Assembly (NCBI RefSeq): GCF_023241715.1
Contig: NZ_JALQCW010000065.1
Span: 124,001-188,000 of the forward strand
Length of the DNA stretch: 64,000 bases
Reading direction: 5' to 3'
Source: Pseudomonas morbosilactucae
Lineage (GTDB): Bacteria > Pseudomonadota > Gammaproteobacteria > Pseudomonadales > Pseudomonadaceae
The notes under the pieces were generated by a model. The model saw only the letters and a list, made by a program, of their open reading frames with translations. It did no database searches and was not told where the DNA came from. Every line of letters starts with the position of its first letter. Position 1 is the stretch's first letter. Position numbers and translations under genes: made by a program. Positions 26,259 through 33,976 of this stretch are shown here, piece by piece.

Positions 26259-27064
26259 TGAAGTTGATTCTTGCCGAACCGTTCAAGAGCCTTTGGGCCG
26301 GACGCGATGCGTTCACCGAAGTCGAGGGCTTGAGCGGCCAGGTTTACCGTGAGCTGGAGGCCCGTCGCACCTTGCGCACCGAGGTCGCCGGCAACGGTTA
26401 TTTCGTGAAGATCCACCGCGGCATCGGTTGGGGCGAGATCTTCAAGAACCTGCTCACGGCCAAGCTGCCGGTTCTGGGTGCGGGCCAAGAATGGCGGGCT
26501 ATCCAGCGCTTGCAGGAGGTCGGCGTGCCGACCATGACGGCGGTGGCCTATGGCGAGCGCGGCAACAACCCGGCTGACCAGCATTCCTTTATCGTCACCG
26601 AGGAGCTGGCGCCCACCGTCAGCCTCGAAGACTTCAGCATCGACTGGGTCAAGCAGCCGCCGGAGCCTCAGCTCAAGCGTGCGCTGATCGCCGAAGTGGC
26701 ACGCATGACTGGCATGATGCACCGCGCCGGGGTCAACCACCGTGACTGCTACATCTGCCACTTCCTGCTGCACACCGACAAGCCGGTGACGGCAGACGAT
26801 TTCAAGCTCTCGGTGATCGACTTGCACCGGGCCCAGACCCGCCCGGCGATCACTCAGCGCTGGCGCAACAAAGACCTGGCGGCCCTGTACTTCTCCGCCC
26901 TGGATATCGGCCTGACCCGTCGCGACAAGCTGCGTTTCCTCAAGGGCTACTTCCAGCAGCCGTTGCGGCAGATCCTGGCTGAAGAGTCGGCGCTGCTGTC
27001 CTGGCTCGAGGGCAAGGCGAACAAGCTCTACGATCGCAAGCAGCGGTACGGAGATGCGCTCTGA
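26258..27064 (+). CDS. waaP: lipopolysaccharide core heptose(I) kinase
   Basis: WaaP phosphorylates heptose I of the inner core, a step essential for outer-membrane integrity in P. aeruginosa. The 268-residue protein kinase-like fold has a Lys in FVKIHRG (Lys51) and the catalytic loop GVNHRDCYICHF with Asp163, the residue number known as essential in P. aeruginosa WaaP. Downstream is VIDLHRAQ, the equivalent of the DFG aspartate. It sits in a one-nucleotide overlap chain (waaC-waaG-waaP-wapP). Confidence 0.96.
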   Translation: MKLILAEPFKSLWAGRDAFTEVEGLSGQVYRELEARRTLRTEVAGNGYFVKIHRGIGWGEIFKNLLTAKLPVLGAGQEWRAIQRLQEVGVPTMTAVAYGERGNNPADQHSFIVTEELAPTVSLEDFSIDWVKQPPEPQLKRALIAEVARMTGMMHRAGVNHRDCYICHFLLHTDKPVTADDFKLSVIDLHRAQTRPAITQRWRNKDLAALYFSALDIGLTRRDKLRFLKGYFQQPLRQILAEESALLSWLEGKANKLYDRKQRYGDAL

Positions 27065-27798
27065 TGGCGGGCTGGAACCTTGAACCTGGTTACGAGCACC
27101 TGGCCGCGGATTTTGGCAGTCTTGACGCGGTTTTCGCCGTTGAGGGCGAGCGCCTGACCCGCGACCCGCTGTCGGAAGTCATTCGCGTCCAGCGCGATGG
27201 CGTCAACTATTACGTCAAGCGCTACACCGGTGCCGGCAAGAACTTGCGGCGCTATCTGGGCAAGCCCCGGGTCAAGTCCGAATGGCAGAACCTCAAGCGT
27301 TTTGCCAAGTGGGGCATTCCCACTGCGGAAGTGGTGGCGTGGGGGCTGGAGCGTCGCGGCCTGGCCTATGACCGGGGCGCGATGATCACCCGCGAGTTAC
27401 CGCGCACCGAGGACTTGTCGGTCTTGGCCGAGCGCCACGACCCGTTGCTGGCGGACCGTCGCTGGGTTGAGGGGGTCAGCGCCCAGTTGGCGCGTTACAC
27501 CCGCACCATGCATGACCACCGCTTCACCCATAACGATTTGAAGTGGCGCAACCTGCTGATCGACGATGACGCGAAGCTGTACCTGATCGATTGCCCGAAC
27601 GGCGATTTCTGGCGCGGTTTCTGGCTCAAGTACCGCATTACCAAGGACTTGGCGTGCCTGGACAAGGTCGCCAAGTATCACCTGTCGGCCACCCAGCGCC
27701 TGCGTTTCTACCTGCAATACCGCCAGCGCACTCGCTTGAACGCGGCGGACAAGCAGCGCATTCGCCATGTGCTGAGATTTTTCGAGGGACGGGAATGA
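27064..27798 (+). CDS. wapP: lipopolysaccharide core kinase, WapP-type (InaA/Kdo-kinase superfamily)
   Basis: 244-residue kinase-fold protein at the position of P. aeruginosa WapP (PA5008), needed for additional heptose phosphorylation. It has YYVKRY (Lys52), catalytic loop THNDLKWRNLL (Asp158, Asn163) and YLIDCPNGDFW (Asp176), so the canonical residues are kept. The start overlaps the waaP stop by 1 nt and the end overlaps wapQ by 4 nt. Exact phosphorylation site is family knowledge, not visible. Confidence 0.9.
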   Translation: MAGWNLEPGYEHLAADFGSLDAVFAVEGERLTRDPLSEVIRVQRDGVNYYVKRYTGAGKNLRRYLGKPRVKSEWQNLKRFAKWGIPTAEVVAWGLERRGLAYDRGAMITRELPRTEDLSVLAERHDPLLADRRWVEGVSAQLARYTRTMHDHRFTHNDLKWRNLLIDDDAKLYLIDCPNGDFWRGFWLKYRITKDLACLDKVAKYHLSATQRLRFYLQYRQRTRLNAADKQRIRHVLRFFEGRE

Positions 27799-28547
27799 CT
27801 GATTTCCTGGCGGCTGAAGAGCGCGCCTTGCTGGAGCGTCATGGCCTCGGCAGTTTTGATGCGCTGTGGGCCAAGCAGTTGGATGCTGTGGACGAGCCCA
27901 ATACCAATCGTGGCGGCTGGAGTAGCGTGTTCCGCCTGGACCTGGAGGGGCGTGGCTTTTACCTCAAGCGCCAGAGCAACTACCTGACCCGGACCTTGCA
28001 CCGACCTCTGGGCGAGCCGAGTTTTGCCCGAGAGTTTCGCAACATCAGCCGCTATCGGCAGTTGGGTATCCCGGCATTGCAGGCGGTGTTCTTCGGTGAG
28101 CGCAAGGTCGCCGGGGAAACCCGTGCGATCCTCCTGACCCGTGCCCTGGACGGCTGGAACGACCTGGATTCGCTGCTGCAGCAATGGGCTGAACTCAGCG
28201 ACTTGCAGCACCTGGCGATCCTGCGCGCCTGCGGGCAACTGGCCCGCCAACTGCACGGGTTGCGGCAGGTGCATGGCTGCTTCTATCCCAAGCACATCTT
28301 CTTGCGGGCCACGGGCGAGGGTTACCAGGCGCAACTGATCGACCTGGAGAAAACCCGGCCGCTGCTGTTTGGCCAGCGTGATCGGGTCAAGGACCTGGAG
28401 CCGTTGCTGCGCCGGGCCAAGGTCTGGAGTCGCGACGAGGTGCGGGTATTGCTCGCGGCCTACCTCGACCTGTCGGCGGATGCCTCACTGGTGGATCGCT
28501 GGATCGAGCGCTTGACGGCCCGTAGCAGCAACAAGGGGGCTCGCTGA
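27795..28547 (+). CDS. wapQ: lipopolysaccharide core kinase-like protein, WapQ-type
   Basis: 250-residue kinase-fold protein at the WapQ (PA5007) position. It has FYLKRQ (Lys58) and a C-terminal LIDLEKTRP (Asp183). The catalytic loop reads HGCFYPKHIFL where WaaP has NHRDCYICHFL, so the usual aspartate is absent. This YPKH form is seen in InaA-type proteins, and the mechanism is unsettled. The start ATG at 27795 overlaps the wapP stop (ATGA) and the end overlaps the next gene by 1 nt. Confidence 0.87.
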   Translation: MTDFLAAEERALLERHGLGSFDALWAKQLDAVDEPNTNRGGWSSVFRLDLEGRGFYLKRQSNYLTRTLHRPLGEPSFAREFRNISRYRQLGIPALQAVFFGERKVAGETRAILLTRALDGWNDLDSLLQQWAELSDLQHLAILRACGQLARQLHGLRQVHGCFYPKHIFLRATGEGYQAQLIDLEKTRPLLFGQRDRVKDLEPLLRRAKVWSRDEVRVLLAAYLDLSADASLVDRWIERLTARSSNKGAR

Positions 28548-30001
28548 TGCGTTTGTCCGAGCTGAAGAGCGCCGGTCGTACGCCGAGGCTGCCTATGAGC
28601 CTGGAGTTGGCGGATGCTGCCGGGCCGGCCCAGTTGCAATTATTGAGTCTGCTGCGGGTGTTGCCCGGGCAGCGTTATGTCGGGGCCGGCGTCTGGCGCG
28701 GTCGTCCGGTGCTGGCCAAGTTGCTGGTGGGGCCCAAGGCGGCGCGGCATTTCCAGCGTGAGCTGCGGGGTGTTCGCCAACTGGCCGAGCAGGACCTGAC
28801 CACGCCGCTGTTGTTGGCTGATTGCCTCAAGGACGGCGAGGGAGGTTGGTTGCTGTTCGAGCTGCTCGAAGGCGCCGAGAGCCTGGGGGACGCCTGGCAC
28901 CAGGTGCAGGCGTTGCCACCCCTGGCGGATGGGCAGCAGGCGGTGCTGGCCGAGGCCTTGGCGGCGATTGCACAGATGCACGGCAAGGGCCTGTGGCAGG
29001 AGGATCTGCACCTGGACAACCTGCTGCGTCACGACGGCAAGCTGTATTTGATCGATGGCGCCGGCATTGTGGCTGAAGAGGCGGGCAAGCCCCTGTCGCG
29101 GCAGAAGGTCCTGGAGAACCTGGGGGTGTTTTTCGCTCAGTTGCCTCAGGGCCTGGAGCCGTTCACCGAAGAGCTGCTGGTGCACTATCTGCTGAACAAC
29201 GCCGAACATGCCTTGCCGCTGGAAGCCCTGCAAAAGCAGGTAGACAAGGTGCGTGGCTGGCGCCTGAGGGACTTTCTCAACAAGGTCGGTCGCGAGTGCA
29301 GCCTGTTCAGCGTGGTGCGTGGGCCTTTCGCCTTGCGGGCCATCCGCCGTGAAGAAGAGGCGGCCATGCTGCCGGTGCTGGAGCAGGCTGACGCCTTGCT
29401 CGACCAGGGCCACCTGTACAAGACCGGTGGCGCGGCCAGTGTCGGCCGGGTCGAAGTGGCGGGGCGCCCGTTGGTGATCAAACGCTACAACATCAAGGGT
29501 TTTGCCCATTGGCTCAAACGCTTCTGGCGCCCTAGCCGGGCCTGGCATTCCTGGCGCGAGGGCAATCGCCTGGCGTTCCTCGGCATTTCCACGCCCAAGC
29601 CGCTGGCGGTGTTGGAAAAGCGCTTTTTCTGGCTGCGCAGCCGGGCTTACCTGGTGACCGAATACCTGGCGGGGCCGGACATCATCGAGCGCTTTGCGCC
29701 CTATGTGGACAGTGGTGCCGCGCCCGAGGCCGAGTTGCTGGCCCTGGACCAGTTGTTTGCCGAGTTGCTCAAACAGCGCATCAGCCACGGTGATTTCAAG
29801 GGACATAACCTGTTCTGGCAGGAAGACCGCTGGGCGCTGATCGATCTGGACTCCATGTGCCAGCACGCCAGCCTGGGCAGCTTTGCGCCAGCCTATGCTC
29901 GGGATCGTGCGCGCTTCATGCGCAACTGGCCCGAGAGCAGTGCCTTGTATCAAGTGATCGACCGGCGCTTGCCGAAAACGGCCCAGGTCGATCAGGCCTG
30001 A
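28547..30001 (+). CDS. double kinase-fold protein of the LPS core operon (PA5006-like)
   Basis: 484 residues with two kinase-like domains in one chain. The first (about 40-230) has Lys58 in LAKLLV, catalytic loop LWQEDLHLDNLL (Asp153, Asn158) and LYLIDGAG (Asp170). The second (about 280-480) has LVIKRYN, catalytic loop ISHGDFKGHNLF (Asp416) and ALIDLDSM. Both halves therefore keep catalytic residues. It sits directly after wapQ (1-nt overlap), and its P. aeruginosa counterpart is in the same place. A role in LPS core phosphorylation is inferred from context; the substrates are unknown. It is the last gene of the overlapping run, with 199 bp before the next. Confidence 0.85.
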   Translation: MRLSELKSAGRTPRLPMSLELADAAGPAQLQLLSLLRVLPGQRYVGAGVWRGRPVLAKLLVGPKAARHFQRELRGVRQLAEQDLTTPLLLADCLKDGEGGWLLFELLEGAESLGDAWHQVQALPPLADGQQAVLAEALAAIAQMHGKGLWQEDLHLDNLLRHDGKLYLIDGAGIVAEEAGKPLSRQKVLENLGVFFAQLPQGLEPFTEELLVHYLLNNAEHALPLEALQKQVDKVRGWRLRDFLNKVGRECSLFSVVRGPFALRAIRREEEAAMLPVLEQADALLDQGHLYKTGGAASVGRVEVAGRPLVIKRYNIKGFAHWLKRFWRPSRAWHSWREGNRLAFLGISTPKPLAVLEKRFFWLRSRAYLVTEYLAGPDIIERFAPYVDSGAAPEAELLALDQLFAELLKQRISHGDFKGHNLFWQEDRWALIDLDSMCQHASLGSFAPAYARDRARFMRNWPESSALYQVIDRRLPKTAQVDQA

Positions 30002-30090
30002 GGTGCCTGGCCCGGGGCGCTGTTGCGGTCAGCAGCGGCGACTCGAGGCCTGGCGCCTGACTTGCCGCGTGCAGCTAGAGGTTTGCCGGT

Positions 30091-30106
30091 GCTTTTCAGT
30101 TATAAT
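30091..30106 (+). promoter_or_regulatory. candidate promoter -10 for wapO
   Basis: A perfect TATAAT at 30101-30106 about 95 bp before the wapO start, within the only sizeable gap (30002-30200) of the kinase-carbamoyltransferase stretch. The -35 region (about 30078-30083, GAGGTT) is weak. A TTTGCC lies at 30082-30087, too close for a standard spacer. A second transcription unit starting here is plausible. Confidence 0.4.
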
Positions 30107-30200
30107 CCCGCCCTTTAGTTGTTTCTCGCCCCTCTTGCGAGCACCTATTTTTCTCCAGGCGCCCTGCGCCCGTATGCAGACTAAACGAGGCTAGACCCCT

Positions 30201-31958
30201 GTGGCATTGACGATTCTTGGCCTGTCCGGCGCCCTCAGCCATGATCCTTCAGCAGCCTTGTACATCGACGGCAAGCTGATCGCGGCCGCTGAAGAAGAGC
30301 GTTTCGTACGAGACAAGCATGCAAAGAACCGCATGCCTTACGAGTCGGCAAAGTTCTGCCTGGAACAGGCCGGCATCAAACCTTCGGATGTTGACGTGGT
30401 GGCGATTCCATTCGCGCCCATCAGCCTGTTCGGCAAAGCGCGCTGGCACTACGCCAAGCGTTACTGGTACGCCCCGGATCGCGCCCTTGATGCGCTGCTG
30501 ATGGGCAACCGGCGCTACAAGCGCTATCGCAACAAGATTGTCTGGTGCCTCGAGCAACTGGGCTTCGATCCGAAGAAGATCAAGATCGAGCCGGTCGAGC
30601 ATCACCTAGCCCACGCCTCCAGCGCCTATCACTGCTCGGGCTTCAAAGAGAAAACCGCGATCCTCGGGATCGACGGCAAGGGTGAGTACGCCACCACCTT
30701 CTTTGGCTACGGTGAAAACGGCAAGATCCACAAGATCAAGGAATTCTTCGACCCGGACTCCCTGGGTGGCCTGTATGGCGCCATCACCGAGTTCCTCGGC
30801 TTCGAGATGCTCGACGGCGAGTTCAAGGTCATGGGCATGGCGCCTTATGGCGATGCCAGCAAGTACGACTTCTCCCGTCTGGCCAGCTTTGAAAACGGCG
30901 AACTGGTGATCAACACCGACTACGCCAACGTCATTGGCCTGCGCCGCTACAAAGAGAAGGGCAAGGGGTTCTACTTCTCGCCAAAACTCATCGAGTGGCT
31001 GGGTCCCAAGCGCGAAGGCGACATCGCCGACGAGCCTTACATCCACTACGCCGCGAGCATGCAGGCGCTGTTCGAGAAACTGGCCCTGCAGATGATCGAC
31101 CACTACCTGGGCGACGTCCTCAAGGAAACCGGCAAGCTTGCCTTCGCTGGCGGCTGCGCGCTGAACGTCAAGCTGAACCAGAAGATCATTGCCCGTCCTG
31201 AAGTCAAAGAGCTGTTCGTGCAGCCGGCTTCCGGCGACGCCGGCACTGCAGTGGGTGCTGCTGCGTACGTGTCCCATGCCCGTGGTGTGCCGGTCGAGAA
31301 GATGGAACACGTCTATCTCGGCCCGTCCTACAGCAACGAAGACGTGATCGCGGCCTGTGCCCGTCACCCGAACAAACCGGCCTGGCGCCAGATCGACAAC
31401 ACGCCTGAGCGTATTGCCAAGATCATGGTGGACGGCAACCCGGTGGCCTGGTTCCAGGGGCGCATGGAGTTCGGTCCGCGAGCCCTGGGTGGTCGTTCGA
31501 TCATCGGTTGCCCGAGCGCCGCTGGCGTGGCCGACCGGATCAACGAGCAGATCAAGTTCCGCGAGCGCTGGAGGCCTTTCTGCCCGTCCATGCTCGACAC
31601 CGTCGGCCCGCAGATGATCAAGGTCGATCACCCGGCGCCGTTCATGACCTTCACCTTTGAAGTGGCGGAAGAGTGGAAGACCCGTGTGCCGGAAGTGGTC
31701 CACGAGGACGGCACGTCCCGGGCCCAGGTGCTCAAGCGCGAATACAACCCGCGCTACTACGACATGATGAAAGCCCTGGAAGTGCTGACCGGCAACGGTG
31801 TGTCCCTGAACACCTCGCTCAATCGCCGTGGTGAGCCGATGATCTGCTCGCCTACCGATGCGCTGAACATGTTCTTCGGTTCCGATCTGCAGTACTTGAT
31901 CATGGAAGACATCCTGGTGGTCAAAGACGGCGTGGATCCTTATGACACGCTCGGCTGA
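30201..31958 (+). CDS. wapO: O-carbamoyltransferase of LPS core (NodU/CmcH family)
   Basis: 585-residue NodU/CmcH-type carbamoyltransferase, which moves a carbamoyl group from carbamoyl phosphate (via an adenylate) onto a sugar hydroxyl. In P. aeruginosa heptose II carries such a 7-O-carbamoyl group and the gene at this place (PA5005) is assigned to it. Visible motifs are LSHDPSAALYIDGKLIAAAEEER at the N-terminus, VEHHLAHASSAYHCSGF with the metal-binding histidines, and the C-terminal FQGRMEFGPRALGGRSIIG and FRERWRPFCPSML of the YrdC-like part. It starts with GTG (30201); the next Met codons would remove conserved sequence. Its last 17 bp overlap wapH. Confidence 0.92.
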   Translation: MALTILGLSGALSHDPSAALYIDGKLIAAAEEERFVRDKHAKNRMPYESAKFCLEQAGIKPSDVDVVAIPFAPISLFGKARWHYAKRYWYAPDRALDALLMGNRRYKRYRNKIVWCLEQLGFDPKKIKIEPVEHHLAHASSAYHCSGFKEKTAILGIDGKGEYATTFFGYGENGKIHKIKEFFDPDSLGGLYGAITEFLGFEMLDGEFKVMGMAPYGDASKYDFSRLASFENGELVINTDYANVIGLRRYKEKGKGFYFSPKLIEWLGPKREGDIADEPYIHYAASMQALFEKLALQMIDHYLGDVLKETGKLAFAGGCALNVKLNQKIIARPEVKELFVQPASGDAGTAVGAAAYVSHARGVPVEKMEHVYLGPSYSNEDVIAACARHPNKPAWRQIDNTPERIAKIMVDGNPVAWFQGRMEFGPRALGGRSIIGCPSAAGVADRINEQIKFRERWRPFCPSMLDTVGPQMIKVDHPAPFMTFTFEVAEEWKTRVPEVVHEDGTSRAQVLKREYNPRYYDMMKALEVLTGNGVSLNTSLNRRGEPMICSPTDALNMFFGSDLQYLIMEDILVVKDGVDPYDTLG

Positions 31959-33072
31959 ACGCCATGTGCTGCAGTTCTGCCACGGCTATGACGGGCCGTT
32001 CCTGGACTGCGCACGGCAGTACGCCAGCCTGTTTGTGAGCAGCGGTTATCGGGTGACCACGGTCTTTCTGACCGGGGTGGCCGATGCCAACGTCGCAGCT
32101 GGCTGCAACTCGGATGAAGTGCTGTTCATGGAATACAGCTCTCAGGCCATCCGCGGCCTGAAGCTGGGAGCGATCGGTGATTTACGTAAAATTGTCGCGT
32201 CACGCAATTTCAGCTTTTGTATCGCCCACCGCTTCAAACCAATCTATATCGCCCTGTTGGGTAGCGGCTTGCCGGTGATTGGTGTGCACCATGCGTTTAG
32301 CGATTACCAGCGACGCAGCCGCAAACTTTTTGCTTGGCTATTCCGCCGACGCTTGAGCCTGCTCGGTGTCTCTGATGCGGTGCGTGACGACCTGCGTCGT
32401 TGCCTCCCCAGTTGGCCGGCTGAGCGGATTCAAACCCTCTACAACCGCATCGATGTCGATGCCTTGCAGGCTTCCCAAGTAGGTACCGCCGAGGCCCGCA
32501 AGGAACTGGGGCTGGACGCCAATGCCTGGATTGTCGGCAATGTGGGTCGGTTGCACCCCGATAAGGATCAAGCCACCTTGTTGCGTGGTTTTGCCGTTGC
32601 CTTGCCGGGCCTGCCTGAAAACAGTCAGTTGGCCATTCTCGGTACCGGCCGCCTGGAGCAAGACCTCAAGGCCCTGGCCCGTGAACTCGGGGTGGCGGAT
32701 CGCGTGCTGTTCCTCGGTCAGGTGGCCGAGGCTCGGCGTTATTTCCGCGCATTCGATGTGTTTGCCCTGAGCTCTGACCACGAGCCGTTTGGCATGGTGC
32801 TGTTGGAGGCGATGGCCGCTGGCGTGCCATTACTGGCGACGGCCTGCGGCGGCGCCAAGGAAGTGGTCGAAGGCGTGGGCATCCTGTTCCCATTGGGTGA
32901 TGCCGAGCATATGGCCCAGGGGCTGCAACACCTGGCTGCAATGGACGGGCAACAGCGCCAGCAGTGTGCCGAGCTGATGCTCGACCGCCTGCGTGAGCGT
33001 TTCTCGGATCGTGCGGTGCGTGATGCGTTCTGGCGTTTGCCAGTCGTCGTCGACCTGACGTCGGGGGTCTGA
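31942..33072 (+). CDS. wapH: GT4 glycosyltransferase of the outer core
   Basis: 376-residue GT-B glycosyltransferase at the position of P. aeruginosa WapH (PA5004), which adds an outer-core glucose. It has the GT4 C-terminal domain: NVGRLHPDKDQATLLRGF, ILGTGRLEQDLKAL and SSDHEPFGMVLLEAMAAGVP with the E-x7-E pair. The start lies inside the end of wapO (17-bp overlap), implying coupled translation, and the stop overlaps mig-14 by 1 nt. Sugar specificity is not visible in the sequence. Confidence 0.88.
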   Translation: MTRSAERHVLQFCHGYDGPFLDCARQYASLFVSSGYRVTTVFLTGVADANVAAGCNSDEVLFMEYSSQAIRGLKLGAIGDLRKIVASRNFSFCIAHRFKPIYIALLGSGLPVIGVHHAFSDYQRRSRKLFAWLFRRRLSLLGVSDAVRDDLRRCLPSWPAERIQTLYNRIDVDALQASQVGTAEARKELGLDANAWIVGNVGRLHPDKDQATLLRGFAVALPGLPENSQLAILGTGRLEQDLKALARELGVADRVLFLGQVAEARRYFRAFDVFALSSDHEPFGMVLLEAMAAGVPLLATACGGAKEVVEGVGILFPLGDAEHMAQGLQHLAAMDGQQRQQCAELMLDRLRERFSDRAVRDAFWRLPVVVDLTSGV

Positions 33073-33968
33073 TGCTCAACCGATTTCAAGGCTGGCGGGA
33101 GCGTGGCTGGTCCGTCATCGACGCATCGACTTATGCGACGACCTGGCAGCGCTTCGGCGGCAGTGTCGCCACCCACCCCCTCGTGGTCGAGCGCCTGGCA
33201 GACCTGGCGAACATCCCGGTCCGCTACCTGGGCTGGGAGCAGAACGGTGAGCTGCAAGCGGCCATCCCCACCTGGGGGCGCGACTTGGCGCTGTCCAAGG
33301 ACGTGCTTAAGCGTGCCGGCAAGAAGGGCCTGTTCGACCTGGGCAATGCCGAGCTGATCCTGCCTGCCGCCGCCGAGGCCCAGGCGCCGCTGCGTCATCG
33401 CGGACGTTATCTGTCGGCGTTGAACGAGGGGCGCTTCAGTGCCCTAAAGCCCCAGGCCGAGCAACTGGCCATGGCGCGAACCCCGGAAGAACTGTCGAAA
33501 AAGTTTCGCTACAACCAGCGCCGTGAACTGCGCCTGTTGGAAGAGGCGGGTGGTGTGGTGCGGCCAGTCACGGAGTTTTCCAGTACCGAATTGGCGGCGA
33601 TCTACTGTGACTTGTTCCAGCGTCGCTGGGGCTTCGTCGCCACCGGCGCCCAGCACATGGCTCAGGTTCTTGACCTGCTTGGCGAGTTGTTGATCGGTTC
33701 GGTGATTTTCCTCAAGGACGCGCCGATCGCTGTGCAGCTGGTGTACCGGGTGGAAGCATCGGAGTGGATCAGCGTCGAGTACGTCAATGGCGGTGTCGAT
33801 CCTGAAACCCGCGAGTTCAGCCCCGGTAGCGTGTTGAGTTTTCTCAATACCCAGAGTGCCTGGGAGCAGGCCCGGTTGCTGGGCAAGCCGCTGCGTTTCT
33901 CCTTCGGCCGTGCCGATCGCGAATACAAGGATCGATGGTGCAACCCTGTACCGGTCTTCCAGGTGTGA
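33072..33968 (+). CDS. mig-14: Mig-14 family protein (GNAT-fold)
   Basis: 298-residue Mig-14 family protein. In Salmonella and P. aeruginosa (PA5003) Mig-14 supports resistance to antimicrobial peptides; it is peripheral on the inner membrane. The fold is an acetyltransferase-like (GNAT/FemAB-like) domain, with KKFRYNQRRELRLLEEAGG and YCDLFQRRWGF typical of the group, and an aromatic-rich end. No signal peptide. The ATG overlaps the wapH stop, and dnpA begins 9 bp after its end. Its position between core glycosyltransferases and a deacetylase suggests it acts on LPS or a precursor, which is inference. Confidence 0.87.
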   Translation: MLNRFQGWRERGWSVIDASTYATTWQRFGGSVATHPLVVERLADLANIPVRYLGWEQNGELQAAIPTWGRDLALSKDVLKRAGKKGLFDLGNAELILPAAAEAQAPLRHRGRYLSALNEGRFSALKPQAEQLAMARTPEELSKKFRYNQRRELRLLEEAGGVVRPVTEFSSTELAAIYCDLFQRRWGFVATGAQHMAQVLDLLGELLIGSVIFLKDAPIAVQLVYRVEASEWISVEYVNGGVDPETREFSPGSVLSFLNTQSAWEQARLLGKPLRFSFGRADREYKDRWCNPVPVFQV

Positions 33969-33976
33969 GTCAGCCT

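Noticed and set aside
27591..27794. A 68-residue N-terminal extension of wapQ.
   Set aside because: It lies wholly inside wapP in another frame. The ATG at 27795 overlapping the wapP stop is the better start.
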